Part shown: in pieces, positions 47,632 to 60,117 of the stretch
Position numbering within the stretch: position 1 is the stretch's first letter
Layout: each line of letters begins with the position of its first letter
NCBI GenBank assembly: GCA_023313575.1
Contig: JAJTTP010000022.1
Location: 310,001 to 374,000, forward strand
Reading direction: 5' to 3'
DNA length: 64,000 nt
Source of the DNA: Eutypella sp. D-1
Taxonomy: Eukaryota > Ascomycota > Sordariomycetes > Xylariales > Diatrypaceae
Made by a program: the position numbers and the translations under genes
Notes under the pieces: generated by a model
Databases searched by the model: none
What the model saw: the letters and a program-made list of their open reading frames with translations, nothing else
What the model was told of the DNA's origin: nothing

Positions 47632-48099
47632 CTCTGATCTAAAATCAGAGCTCCCCGCCTTTGTAATTTTCCATTGTTTAGTTCATTACGCGCAAAAAAA
47701 GCGAGAGAGACCGTTAAGTATGATGTGGTCTGCGAGTCGCAGTGGGCCAATGGCAGCCCCTGAGATTGAGATGGAGTACGAGGGAGGCGAAAGGAGGTCA
47801 GCGATAAAGTTGCAAGTGGTTCTATTCATTTAAGCTTCAGATTCGTAGGACACCAAGAATGTACTTCAGCGATAAAAGCGATGCTTGAAAATTCCTAACA
47901 GCCTCGCGATATAATACCTTAGGTGAAAAGTTTCGACCGGATGATATTCCCCCATGTTAGATACGGTCGTGCACACTATCCTGAACTTACCATCTAGAAC
48001 GTCATCCTTTCTAGGGCATGTCTAACTTGTAATATCCCCGTGCCGAGGTCTATATTGCCGAAGGTTTCATGAACAGAGACTATACAGCTGATTCCCAGC
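47632..48099. other. Convergent intergenic spacer
   Basis: This region lies between the 3' end of the GT2 gene and the 3' end of the minus-strand SDR gene. A plus-strand open frame to 47833 is probably GT2 3' UTR. Nothing else was seen. Confidence 0.4.
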
Positions 48100-49083
48100 T
48101 CAAAGTTGCTGCTCGACGCCAAGATAGTCGTAGAACTTGCCCCCAGTCGCCGCACGGCTTGAACCGTCGATCTAAATTTACTCAAGTCAGTGGATAATGT
48201 GGCAAATGGATGTCTACTGAGACTGAAGGAAAGGGCTCTTATGAAGTGGAGCTTACCAGCTTGAGCAACCCCTCGACGCTGTCCTTCACGGGGGTGGGAG
48301 CCTCCGGCGCACCGAAGAATCGATGGGAGGTGTTTCCCATGTCGGTTTGGATAGAACTAGACAATGGAAGGGTACTTAGAACAGTGCCATTTACAGAGGT
48401 AAATCAGTGGTTGTTTACGGTACTCACCCGGGATGAAGAAGGAACGCCGTCAGCCACTCATTCTCCGCATGGGCCCATCGGACAAGAAAGTTAACGGCGG
48501 CTTTGCTAGCGCCATAACTACCAGCCATAATGGGCACAAAGTCCTGCAGATTCGTGATGCTGCCGACAAGGGAGCTAATTGCGATGAACTTGGGTTGCTT
48601 TTTGCTGGCGGCCTTGAGTAGCGGATACACGGCTAGGTAAAGCCGCATCACAGGAAATGTGTTGACCTGGAATAACTCCTCAAAGTCCTCCATGGCAACC
48701 GATTCCAGGCGGGAGAACTTGCCGGCGATGCCAGAGTTCGCGATAACGACGTCGAGCGACGAAACACCGGCGCTTTTAATGGCTTCGACGGCGTCAGCTG
48801 TGTCGGTCTTGGATTCGTTCGATATCTTCACTATGATAAGACGACTGCCAGCAGCTGGTTTGAAAGTTTTGAGGGAGGTTGTATTAGGAGAGGATTCATC
48901 CCGGACGCTTCCGATTACTGTATGATTAGGCCGCGATAGATACGATTCAGCTAGGGCGCGACCAAGGCCTGGACTTATCATTAGAACACACCAACCTAGC
49001 ACAGATATAGCGAGAACGCTTGGAATAATTTACCTACCTCGACCAGCGCCGGTTATGAAGACGTTGGTTACTTCGTGCGACAT
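48100..49083 (-). CDS. Short-chain dehydrogenase/reductase
   Basis: Four exons (49083-49038, 48968-48428, 48356-48257, 48171-48100) join in frame to 252 aa. The Rossmann motif is FITGAGRGLGRA, split by intron 1. IANSGIAG is the N-A-G type structural motif, AISSLVGS carries the catalytic Ser, and YGASKAAVNFL carries the Tyr-x-x-x-Lys pair. The C-terminal pattern HPG-S-I-Q-T-D-M-G-N, EAPTPVKDSVEGLLKL and GGKFYDYLG is typical of fungal classical SDRs related to ketoreductases such as the norsolorinic-acid-reductase type. It should reduce or oxidise a carbonyl/alcohol with NAD(P)(H) in the cytosol. The substrate is unknown, and no neighbouring backbone synthase suggests one. Confidence 0.88.
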
Positions 49084-50294
49084 GACGTTACTGCTGATCT
49101 GCAATGGCGAGTTCGTCGGCAGGGCGGATGTAAGTCGGCAGCAGACACTGAAGATAGAGATAATATCTCACCGAGGTTAAGCAAGGCCAACTGATGCGTT
49201 ATTATAGGGATATCAACGCCGAGAGGGGCTCCGTGATATAATGCATGTTTTGTTTATCTGCCCGGTCTCCGAGACGGGTTACTTATACATGAACATGCAG
49301 AAGCCCGGGGCACCTTTGTAGCAGCCCCTTTTCTTGCTTAAGCAATGTCTCCACACCCATCCTTGAAATCAAACCGCTATATTTCGCAATAAACCACTCC
49401 TACTGCGCCAAGCAGGTGACCTTCCACTAACTAAGGGGAGCAGGGGGAGTATCCAGTTATATCTGTAATACGCAATCCAGAGTTCACTTGGTTGGTGAGA
49501 ATATCGTGATGAGGTTCTAGTGCGAGATCTGGCCTATTCTCATGTCCGACTCCCCGCCACTACTGTCTTGGAGGTCAAAGCCTCCAGTATTGTGTACGGA
49601 TGTTTATTACGTGTAAGAGTCCCGATTAGTCTGGGCACCGACTGCAGCTACGAAGGAAACCCGGCTGCTGCGGGGATTATTCCGGCCCGAAGACATTCCG
49701 GGACGGCGAACGGGGAGTTGAATGGCCGGCTAGCATCCGAGGCGTGTCTAGTGAGAGTGAAGAGAAGTTACCGATAATAGCTAGAGCCATGCCTGCGATA
49801 TATAATCCTTTGTTAGCATTAATAATCAGCGTTTTCCACTACCGCCCTCAACTGGCTCTAGTCCCTTGGTATCGATACCCAATACGTCGCCAATATACTC
49901 CGGCGGCTTGGTAGCACCCTAAGTCCAAATGTGGGCCGGCAATAGCTTACCAAGCAGTAGAAGCGGATCTGATGAAAGCGAAACCCTTTGCTGACCAAGT
50001 TATACAGCTTGTGGTATGGAGTTCAGAGAAACATTTGTGCCCTGCCCAATTTCTTAATGACAGGGATGCAAGCCGTTTAAGGTTTCGGGTGCTCCCGGTG
50101 GCATGTGGGGTATACTCATAGACCTACCCCGCAGTGCTTATGTGATGTAAGTTACAGGCTAAGCATGTGAAGGTATTTCGTACGCAGATAGTTACTCCGT
50201 ACAAAGTGTCCGTAGATGTGGCTGTGTCAAAAGTATTCCTAGATAGTGCAAAGCCGTGGCCGATATACAACATTTATCCAGCTAAGCAGAGACC
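49084..50294. other. Divergent intergenic region; no gene supported
   Basis: This holds the promoters of the minus-strand SDR gene and the plus-strand dehalogenase gene. A GTG-initiated frame at 49520-49777 has no family resemblance. No repeat was recognised. Confidence 0.45.
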
Positions 50295-51101
50295 ATGAAA
50301 CCGCAAAAGAAAGTTATCGCATTTGATTTATACGGAACGCTTCTATCCACGGAATCCATCGCCCACGAGCTAGCCAAGTACTACGGCGAGGAGGCGGCCG
50401 AGCCGCTGGCGGCGCTCTGGCGACGCTACCAGCTCGAGTATACCTGGCGTATCAATAGCATGGGTATGTGGCGCAGATAGTCCACTACATATAAGACACC
50501 TAATACGAGAATGTGCTAGCTGATTGTACGACTATCGATGGTCTCAGGGGAATACAAGCCTTTCGACGTACTGACGCGCAGCGCGCTCTACCACGCTGCA
50601 GCGGAGCACGGGCTCGAGCCCCCACCGACCGAGACGATGGATGCGTTTATGCGGTCGTATGACGCGCTGCGCGTCTTTCCGGAGGTGCCGGGCGCGCTGG
50701 AGTTGCTCCGCCACAATGACGTCGCGGCTGAGGCGTACGTCTTCTCCAACGGCACAGCCAGCATGGTGGAGAATTCCGTCCGCAACTCGCCGGACCTGGG
50801 TCCTCATGCCGCGGGGTTTCAGGCGCTCGTCACGGTCGATGAGGTGCGATGCTATAAGCCAGATCGCAGAGTGTACGAACATTTGGTTGAGCAGACTGGC
50901 ATGAAAGGGAGCGAAGGGAGCGCGTGGGTCGTCAGCGCGAATCCATTCGATATCGTCGGCGCGAGGGCTGCGGGGTTGGATGCGGCGTTTATTGACAGGT
51001 CCGGGAAGGGCTGGATTGATCATTTGGACGAGGTCCGACTCCCGACAATAGTCGCCAAAGGACTGGATGATGCTGTAAGTTCCATACTAGATACCCTATA
51101 G
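50295..51101 (+). CDS. Haloacid dehalogenase, type II (HAD superfamily)
   Basis: Two exons (50295-50463, 50548-51101; intron 84 bp, GTATGT donor) give 240 aa in frame. HAD motifs in order: FDLYGTLL with the nucleophile Asp, VFSNGT (motif II), YKPDRRVY with the motif III Lys, and SANPFDIVGARAAGLDAAFIDR (motif IV). F-D-x-Y-G-T-L and S-N-P-F-D match L-2-haloacid dehalogenases, which release halide from short 2-haloacids, but many fungal members act on unknown substrates. There is no signal peptide, so it is cytosolic. The start is the only nearby ATG. Confidence 0.88.
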
Positions 51102-51250
51102 CAGCCTACCCAGTCCTCATTGCATGAAGTTTACTTGGGTCCGAGAGTTCTTATAAGTATAGCAAGGTGGGCTTAGAAGTAATCGTGATCTCATAATTGG
51201 GGTATACGTCTATCTGCTCTCCCTACAACCTAACGCCATTTTTTGTCCAC

Positions 51251-52376
51251 TCATTGAATTCGGTTAAAGCTTTCAACCAATTTGATGATCTCGTCGGCAA
51301 ATAACTGGGCGTCGCCAGGATAGCGGGCGCTGATGTAGTTGTACTTCTCATCCTCCACGATGAACCTAGCACGGGTGAGTTAGCACGCGAAGCACGGGCC
51401 TAGTGGATAAATCAGTTACTTACGGGCCTGGGTTCAGCGTTGTCTTGAACTGAGCGGGGTGTGCAAGGGCCTTGATCACCTAGAGATAGCGCCATTAGCC
51501 TACCGGACGTCCAGGTGTCAATATGGCTATCGCGCATGACATACAGATTGTTCGACATCCTCGCTCTTCGCGCCGTAAGTCTTATAATAGTCGCCGAGGA
51601 ACGCGCGCGTTCCCCAGTAGGCGGCCTGCTCCATCTTGGAGGGGAGAGTGGTGGTGAGACATTCGCGAATCACACTCCGGCCCTCGGCGTCCTTCGAATT
51701 TGCCAGAACCATCACGCCGTGGCAGATGGCCGCGACGATCTTCCTCCCCGGCTTCCTGGTCTTCGGGAAGTAATCGAGAAGGAGCTTGTGGAGACTGGCA
51801 GACTCGATGATCTGGCGCATGCCCTTGTCGTGGCCCCCGGGAAGGAGCACGATGTCAAAGGGGTCGAGGGAGAAGTCGGGCGCCGTCCACGAGAGCGGAT
51901 GATGCATCTCCTCACTTCGCGACATTCGCTTATACATCGCGACGACGTCTTTCTTGGCGCCCTACCCAAAACGCAAATGTTAGAAGAGTCACCGCGACGG
52001 TTAACGGAAGCTTCGGAACATGAAATACCAGCAATCTCTGTGTGAACCCTTCCAGCATCTTCTTGTCGCATTGCGGCGCTTTTCCGGCCTCGGTCGCAAA
52101 CTTGACTTCGTACCCGACATTCTTGAATGTTGTGTAAGGAACAGCGGTCTCTGAAGGTGTAAAAAACGGTCAAAATTAGCAGCAGACCATAAGACTACGC
52201 TGGTCCTCTCGGCTCCTCGAATGATGATACACACCTGTGGGATCATGACCGTAGTCGGCCATCACGATGAGGACCTTCGCCGTCGTGATGGACGTCGTAG
52301 GAGAGGTGATCTGGGGTTCCTCCATCATGTAGTTCTGTGCCTGATTCTCAGAGTAGCAACTTCGGGCACTTTTCAT
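51251..52376 (-). CDS. DJ-1/PfpI family protein
   Basis: Five exons (52376-52235, 52150-52029, 51961-51545, 51479-51424, 51365-51251) join in frame to 283 aa. The flavodoxin-like core begins KVLIVMADYGHDPTE, with the Glu that in this family sits beside the active Cys. It continues VKFATEAG, FDIVLLPGGHDKGMRQI, and then the nucleophile elbow AAICHGVMVLA with the catalytic Cys in A-x-C-H-G. Family members act as glyoxalases, deglycases, chaperones or cyclohydrolases, so function is not assignable more closely. Residues 1-17 may be an extension; the Met-Met at 17-18 is another possible start. It shares only a short spacer with the convergent dehalogenase gene. Confidence 0.87.
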
Positions 52377-55300
52377 GAAGTTCTAGTGTTCCAAGAAAGC
52401 CCGGCATTAATTGTTGATGGTTGTAAATGGATGAGTTTAAGGTATTTCGTCATTTCAGAATGTACATACTTCATTACGTATTTACACAGATAAATATGGG
52501 TATTACCATTAAGTAGCTTATTTCCTCATACGGCAAGGTGCACTGAAGAACCCCACTGTGGTTCCCCAAAATGGGTGGTTTCCCAGCGATTCTACGCCTT
52601 ACCGTTTGCGGTAATGCCTAAGGTTATCGCACCCATCTGGGTATATCAATAGATAGAATAGATCGCACAGCAGATAGATTCTTTCCCTTTTACAATGCCA
52701 TGCAGACGATCCCTACGAATATCTAGTGTTTACTATCAAATAGTGACCACTTGGTATTATTGGGATCCTGCCAATAAGCACACCACCACGACCACTATAT
52801 CGGGTACACAGGCAGCTAGGCTGCCAAGTACTTAATGCCTAACATCAGGTGGTAGGCTCACTGTAGCCCCGGACTTGGAGTGACTCAGTTAGTTGCTCTA
52901 GACATTATAGCATCAGTTTGAGATTTAGAGCTGATAGTAGAGATGATATTGGACAGTTCTAAAGTTTGATGTTACTCGTGAAGTTGGCTGTGCTGCGCCT
53001 GAAAGTAACTATGTTGCTCTTGTGGAAATCACGAAACGTAATTAGTAGGATACTGGGGTATCCAGAAGAACCATTACGGTGTGGAAAACCGACATGGTGT
53101 TCGCGTAGTCGCCTGTTCGGTGTATAATTGATAGACTCACACGCTACGTCGCATAGGACCGGCAGAGTTGAAAAGAGAAATGGAGTATGAGGTAGTTGTG
53201 TTCATCGCCAGTTTGGAGCCTGTCAGAGCTGGCCCTAACGATACCGAAACTATCAGCATTCTTACCCCTATTTGCCCCTATCCATGGATGCAAGCCCCAC
53301 CCAGTCTTCTTCGAATTAGTGGGCCTAACTTCTCTCACGCTTTCTTATCAAGTATAAATTTCCAGGTGAGGTCACGACAAGCTACAAACTTGGAACGAAC
53401 AGCATTTTTAAAAAAGTAAATGTTTGGGTGCATCATAGTTCCCGTATACTGCAGCTATCTTTTTTACAGTTATAATCGATGGACTCATCTAAGTATCGTG
53501 CATCGTGATCTCTTTTGATTCAGGCATGATCTTAGCTGTACATCATCACATCACTTCCCACCCGTCTCCTACGGTGCCAACTAACTACCGAATAACTACG
53601 GATAAACCTACACATTTTAGAGGGACCCAATATAGTATTACGCTTTAAAACCCTTTCGCATCACAGTGGCAACGAGTCAAGTATACACTTCAACAAGGCG
53701 TTAAGAGCCTTCGTCCAGGTTGCAACTCTAGCTTGACTTATTCGGCGTAATCGACTCATTTTCATCTTATGATGGCACAAATTCGTATCAACCCTGTTAC
53801 TATTATATCATGGTTAAAATGATGGGTTAATAATGCCTTCTCCCACCGATCCGCTACAATATTCAAGAGCACGGGCTGATTAGCTGTGGAATCTCGGAAA
53901 TTCACGTAGTGTTGCTGTCTCGGCCCAGACTGAATACTAGGTTCGTTAAAAAGATTATGTTGTTGCGCAAGGAAAGAAAGGAAAGATGAAAGACTCCCTA
54001 ATAAGATTGTGACTCTAGATGTATCCGTGCGACTACACGGAGCTGGCTAGGTGGAGATCCGCCATCTAGTCATACTCGTACCATGACCGTGGCCATGGTT
54101 TAGGACTGAATCGAAGTCACCATCTATCAGGTCAAAGATCCCAAGTTACTACTCTTTAGGAATCCAAAGGATTCTGAGACCCCGGAAAAGGAGGAAGTGG
54201 AATCTTTGATCTTGGCAGAGTCTATACCGGAATCTTATAATACCGCCTACTGACCGTATAAAGGTCTCACTAGAAGCAAAGAATAATCAGCACTTAAGAA
54301 TCAGTCCGTTTTGTCTAAGCTGTTGAGTCCCATAGAAGCCATTCGCGGAAACAGGAGATATCAAAGCCGAACACAGGGAGACAGTTAATCCTGCTTCCCA
54401 GTCAGAATGATCTGCTTGTAGAGCTTTCGCTATGCTTCTCTCTCTTTGCTAGAACCTTCCGTATCATAGGCTAATATCTCCCCTTTGTGATATAAATAGC
54501 ACGTTGTATTGCGTCTCGCGTACCTGGAAGGTGTATTGGGACTGGAGAACTGGTTGATGTTACGTGACTAAATGATGACTGGGCTTCCAAAGTGTGCTTC
54601 TAATATCGCGACACTCCCGGGACTTCTGCTCGATATTAACGAAGAGGATGATTGGTCCATCTAACAGCCGTGTATAGCATCAGCTTTCCAAGATACGCCA
54701 CCGAATTGCTAGGGCCCATTCTTAATTACAAGTTCCCCTATGCGCGCCAGGTCAGAGACTTGTCAATACGTCATCAATAGTACAAGCCTCTTGCGAGATT
54801 TACTATGAAAGTGCAAAGCCTTTCTCGGGAGGGGAACAGCGGCGAATCTAGTACTTTGCTGCTAAGGCTGATTGGACTTAGTTCTGCGCATTTATACAGC
54901 ATAGACTTACTAGTGAATAGCAATGGACACGCAGAACGGGACTATTCTCGGATAGATAAGTTACAATTAGATATGAATCAAGTGCCGTGGACCGCCCTCG
55001 GTTAGGCTTTCAAATCTCTGTGTGTATTGCGTCCCAGCAGATAGAATTCACATGTTCACTCGCTCCCATTCCTAGCATCTCCTATGTAACTTATGGCTCG
55101 TGACACGTGATCCACTAAACTTATACCATAATGCTTGTTATGCCTTATGATGAGTATAAGATGCGACGAGAATATTCTACGACCCGGAACGGTTCATTTA
55201 TGGTGAAAATTTGGAAAGAAGGCTAGGCTGCGGTAGGCTACGTCAACGCCAGCGCCGAGAATTCGGGGTGACCCTTTCATCCAGACAGTCAACATAATGG

Positions 55301-56667
55301 ATGTAGAATAGACTCCACAGCCTTGTACAGCCTAAATCCAGGCATATCTAGACTCAACCTATGTCCCATGACATTCGGATAGTGTCGGGTGATCACTGTC
55401 CAAGATCTCTGGCGGGACCGGGAGCCTTCCATAAACGCTGATGATCATCGATCTTATATCTATCAGTGTAACGTCCAACCCGAAGAGGTTTCTTCGTTTC
55501 TAATTTTATCTCGCGTGAGTTCGGTCTGCTTAGACGCCACGGAACCCGGCACCTAGGGCCATATTGACCATCTGCAGGCCGTGGGTTAATAGCACCCTCG
55601 TACGGACTGAAGGAAAAGTTTTAGTAATGGGATTAATACGTTCGCCTAAAGTATTATTCTTCAAGTGTCAGCTACTGAATTGATAAAGCCATATGCTGGG
55701 ATCATAGCCTCCCCGGCGACATGAATCTAAGCGCTGGCTGTAATCATCGAACTTGATAAAATGCTGAACTTCTCAAAGTATATAGTACCTCTTACGATGT
55801 AGAAATTGTTTGGTTTATGCATGAAGCTGAGAGATACCGCTATACATCGTGGTAATATAGGTACAGGATCTCGAATGACCCGGTTCAGAATGAAATGTCA
55901 TAGATATCGGGCCGTTTTCTAGATTTCAACCTTGTCCAAAAATTGTGTGCATACTTCAGGGGTAGCAAATAAGCTGCGGTAGACTGTCATTCGCATTACA
56001 TGGGCTATCCGAACAATCGACGACTAGCATCGTTGATCTTCGAAACATCTCGCCTGGAAAATTTTGACGCGCGCGAAGTCACCATATGATTTATTCATCT
56101 GCGCCCCGCGACACATGTAATATGCATCATGCAGCTCATAAATCCACATTCCTGTGCCCGAGTGTCAATATCCACGTTACCGAGCCCCATATAGCAGGGG
56201 GCGCGTATGCGCCCCGGTCTATAACACATGCCTGGTATTGTGGGGTCAATAACCGGTTAAAGTCACCTAGCCAAAGGGCAGGCTGAAAACCTTTGGGATC
56301 AATCAGCTTTCGGAGCCATATAAACGAATTACTTGATGCGGTATCTGGGTCTATGGGGTTGCAATGCGTTGCTGTCCAATAGCTGCACCAAAGCCAAGGC
56401 GGCCATATCAACCAGCAATTATGGCAACTTCGGCAGTTGTTCGTGGCGGAGAGGCGAAATCCAATGCCTAGTCCAGTATCGTGAGAGAGTTGGCCGTGTG
56501 GGATATATCTACCCTGGATAGAATGGTCGGTCGTTCTCAAAAGAGCCTTGCGATCCTAGGTCCACAAACAACTTGCTCGAATAAACTCAACATACTCCAC
56601 CCAGTGCTACGAGAGTGAGATTCCACTTAGAGGCATCATCGTCAACAATTTTGACAGACTATCCAAG
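52377..56667. other. 4.3-kb gene desert
   Basis: No open frame here resembles a known protein. The longest minus-strand one (56136-56540) is Trp-rich, unspliced in outlook and unrecognised. No transposon terminal repeats, long direct repeats or RNA genes were seen by eye. Base composition is visibly more AT-rich than in the flanking genes. It may be eroded transposon DNA, but that is not shown. Confidence 0.45.
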
Positions 56668-57991
56668 ATGAAGCAGTGGGCTGCGCTCGCCAGTGCGGCG
56701 CTCTTCGCGCCTTTCGCCGCCGGCCAGTTCAATATGCTCCGGTTCGCGTGCTCACAGCTCGTTGTTGAGCGTACCGACCCCCTGGTCAACCCCGGCATGC
56801 TCTACACCCCCCATCTCCACCAGATCGTCGGAGGCAACGCCTTCAATGCCACGATGGACCCAGAGACGTACGACATGCCCGGCCTGTCCACCTGCACGTC
56901 GTGCAGCTTCGCCGAGGATATGTCCAACTACTGGACCGCCGTTATGTTCTTCCACCACAAGAACGGCAGCTACCACCGCGTCAAGCAGGTCGGCAACGGA
57001 GGACCCCAGGGCCGACTCATCAACGACGGTGGTCTCGATGTCTACTACATTCCTAGCGGCAGGGTCACTGCCTTCGCTCCTGTTAGTACCCTTTCAATCC
57101 ACCGAGCAAAAGCAGGGCCGAGTTTCGGCAACAGAACGTGGTTTACTGATGGATGTTAACTAGGGCTTCCGTATGCTTGCCGGTAACGCCGCCAACACCG
57201 ACCCAAGCAAGGTCGCGAAGAGCAACATCTGCCACCGTTGCTGGACTTCCACCAGTGACAACCCGTTCGTTGGCGGGGCGCCCTGCACTGGCAGCGACAC
57301 CGTCGACATCCCGGCTAGCCCCTCTTGCAAGATGATCCGCCAGACCATCATCTTCCCCACGTATGTTTGACTCTAGCTGGTAATATCTCACACAATGAAA
57401 ATGCTAACTATGCTATCAGGTGCTGGGACGGAAAGAACCTGGATAGCCCCGATCATCAGAGCCACGTCGCATACAGCTCTGGATCTGGAGCCACGGGTGG
57501 TGGTGCTTGCCCCTCGACCCACCCCGTGAAGCTTCCTCAGGTTATGTACGAGCTCATGTGGGACGTCTCTGAGTTCGCCGACCAGAGCTTGTGGCCCACT
57601 GACGGTTCCCCGCCGTTCATCTACTCCATGAACATTGGGTAAGTAGCACTATGCACTGACCGGCCCCAGCCATAATATTTGACAAAATCAATACTGACAC
57701 CTGCTCGCAGTGGATCTGCTGCCCACGGTGACTACGTCTTCGGCTGGAAGGGCGACTCTCTCCAGAAGGCCATGGACTCCGGCTGCAACCTCAACAACGA
57801 CTGCCCTGCTGCTGGCCTTCACGCCCAGCAGCCCAATCAGTACAACGCCTGCAAGAAGGAGCAGCAGGCCCCCGAAGACGTCGACGGATGTAAGTAGCAA
57901 TTCTTTCAGAGAAAGTTTCTAGAGCAGGACTAACGAGGTACATCTAGGGCTGGCTGAGATGCCCATGGGCGCGATGGCCATCAAGGCTTGA
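56668..57991 (+). CDS. Secreted DUF1996 protein (copy 2)
   Basis: Five exons (56668-57081, 57164-57360, 57420-57638, 57711-57889, 57948-57991) join in frame to 350 aa. Signal peptide MKQWAALASAALFAPFAAG. Family blocks: LRFACSQLVVERTDPLVNPG, HLHQIVGGNAF, CTSCSFAEDMSNYWTAVMFF, GLDVYYIPSG, GFRMLAGN, ICHRCW, CWDGKNLDSPDHQSHVAY, MYELMWDVSEFAD, GDYVFGWKGD, and the tail VDGWLAEMP. It is the same family as the gene at 34240-35631 but with a different intron pattern and many more cysteines, so the two are old paralogues rather than a recent duplication. It is secreted and its function is unknown. Confidence 0.9.
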
Positions 57992-58999
57992 GTGGGATCT
58001 TAATGTGGCGATCACGAGCTAATCCAAGGTTCTCCTTACAAATGTCACCGCGTAGTACTAACTTAGCGGTGGGAGACAATGAAGAAGGTGTTGGATTATT
58101 CGGTATATAGTGCTCAACAGTACACCACAGGCTTCCCACTTCTAGTTCATCTTTATTATACGTACTTGTATTGTCTGTAGACTTTGAAACTTTTGTATTC
58201 ACAACCAATGTCAAAATGTCATGCATTTCATCCAACATGTCATCCATCATGTTGTCACTCTTGATCCACTTCGCCCGTGTATGAACTGTTTCTCTATAAA
58301 GCAAGGTTTCTGGTATAGAGAACCCTAGCTTGACTGACACGGGCACAAATCACACAATACAGCGATAAGCCTTTGTATCGCATCCAGTATACTCAATATA
58401 AGGAGCGTCGTAATACAGATGGAACTGATCTTGTATTTTCTAAGTTCTAACAAAAGAAAAGCTATCTAGAAAGCCTATATATAGAAGGGAGCGGAGGAAT
58501 GTTACCCCGCGGCTCCATTTATGGGAGAGAGCCCCACAACCATAGTAGGCTGCTCTCATTGGTTGCGACACTTTGGGCACAAGTCTGATTTTATTTTGAC
58601 AGCAATCATCGCATCATTGCGGGCCCTGGGAAGATGCCATTTATCAACCCATCTAGAAACTCATGTCGCCGTGAAATAGCACAGCGTCACGAAGTTGAAA
58701 TCGTGTCCTATCCTAGTTACCAAAGAACGGAGAGTGCTGGATACAACTAAAGAACGAGGGCTATCTACATGTTATATACACTGACGGTAGCAGAAATTCC
58801 GCCGGAGCACTATATGATAGAGTACGAGCTTTAAATGACAGTTTGTGCGGATCTATTAGTTCGAACACAAGTGATCTTGCTTTCCAATTTTGAAACGGAA
58901 AGGGGTTCAGTAAATAGCGACGTGCATCTGTCGAAATCTAGCCATTCATCTCCTGTCACTAAACCCATGCCCATTGGAGAGTTAATACAATGAACCAGC
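57992..58999. other. Convergent intergenic spacer; no gene supported
   Basis: This lies between the 3' ends of the DUF1996 gene and the minus-strand cytochrome gene. An open frame at 57981-58346 on the minus strand is unrecognised. Nothing else was seen. Confidence 0.45.
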
Positions 59000-59774
59000 T
59001 TAGAGATTGTTCTGCACTAGCTGCTCGAAGTTGGCGTTCCGCGCTCCGTTAAAGTCGTGGGTCCAGTAGTTAGTCACAGAGTGCACCTGGATAGGTGTGT
59101 CCGGAGAAGTGCCCGAGGGCTTCGTGTTAGAGTAGGCGAAGGCAAATCGGTGATCTTGAGACGGGTTCAAGGTCGTGGTGCCGGACGAGCCTGTCCATGT
59201 AGTACATCCCGTGCATTTGGCAGTGTACTTCCAGTGTGTTCCGTTTACCTGTGTCGCTTTCGTGAGGAGCTGATACTGGGCGTTGGGGTATGAGGCAGGA
59301 GTGGTGTGTCCGCTATAGTGTGTTAGCTCCATGGGTGACACTATTCTATGCTTAGGAGGGTGCATTTCTTACGTAGCGAATCGAGATGAAACCACAGCCG
59401 TGCTCCCACTTGCCCATCCGACGGCCAAGGGATTGCGGACCATGCTGCCTCCGAAGGCGAGGCCAGCCCAGCCGACAGCGAGGGGAGCCACGACTTGTAT
59501 CACGACATCGTACGGGGAGCCCGCCGCTGCGCTGTCTGGTATGGCGAGACGGTAGGAGATCGTCTGTCCAATCTCATAGGCTGCGTCGAAGGAGGTAAAG
59601 GTGAAGCCAGACTGAGCGTCATTGTACACGTATGTGTTCGCCGCATTGGTTGTAGATGCTACTCTACCATGAGAAAGACATCCAATCCAAAGAGAAGTGC
59701 CCATAGGCCTTTGGTGAGGGCTTACCTATGCCCATGAGGGCTATAGCGGATGCGAAGCTCGACTTCCAGTGCAT
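59000..59774 (-). CDS. Standalone cellobiose-dehydrogenase-type cytochrome (AA8-like)
   Basis: Three exons (59774-59726, 59661-59373, 59312-59000) join in frame to 216 aa. Signal peptide MHWKSSFASAIALMGIVAS. The CDH cytochrome fold is marked by GFTFTSFDAAY, then AVGWAGLAFGGSMVRNPLAVGW, where Met90 is the expected heme ligand. It continues with CTGCTTW (disulphide pair) and FAFAYSNTKPSG. The second ligand should be a His in VHSVTNYWTHDF. In cellobiose dehydrogenase this domain passes electrons to lytic polysaccharide monooxygenases. Here no flavin domain, linker or cellulose-binding module follows, because the stop at 59000 ends the protein. It is likely a secreted or anchored b-type cytochrome; its electron donor is unknown. 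The exon-2 acceptor is set at 59662 because the AG two bases earlier gives a stop. Confidence 0.83.
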
Positions 59775-60117
59775 TTCGGTTGGTATGAACTCAAGTATGT
59801 CGTTCGTACGGGAATTGTAGGTGCTAAGCTGGTATATAAGAAATATCAATCGTATGGATTGGTTGAGGCAAAACCCTTCGCATGTGAATGTGGCGACAGA
59901 GTAACAATGAGGTGCTGAGATGAGATGTGGCTATAGATTGATGATGTATGAGCTGCCTGCAGGTAGGATCCTCAGATTAAATGCCCACGACCAGTCGCAT
60001 CTGGGTCAGGTCCTGATTAATGCCATTTGGCAAGAAGGGAGATTGACCCTATATGTGAAGATCGTGGTAACCCCCATGTCGATTCCTGCCATTCACAATT
60101 CCCACGCTGAGTTATCT

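Noticed and set aside
56136..56540. Trp-rich minus-strand frame in the 52-56 kb gap
   Set aside because: Its composition is odd, there is no family resemblance, and a short fragment in a gene desert is likely to be chance.
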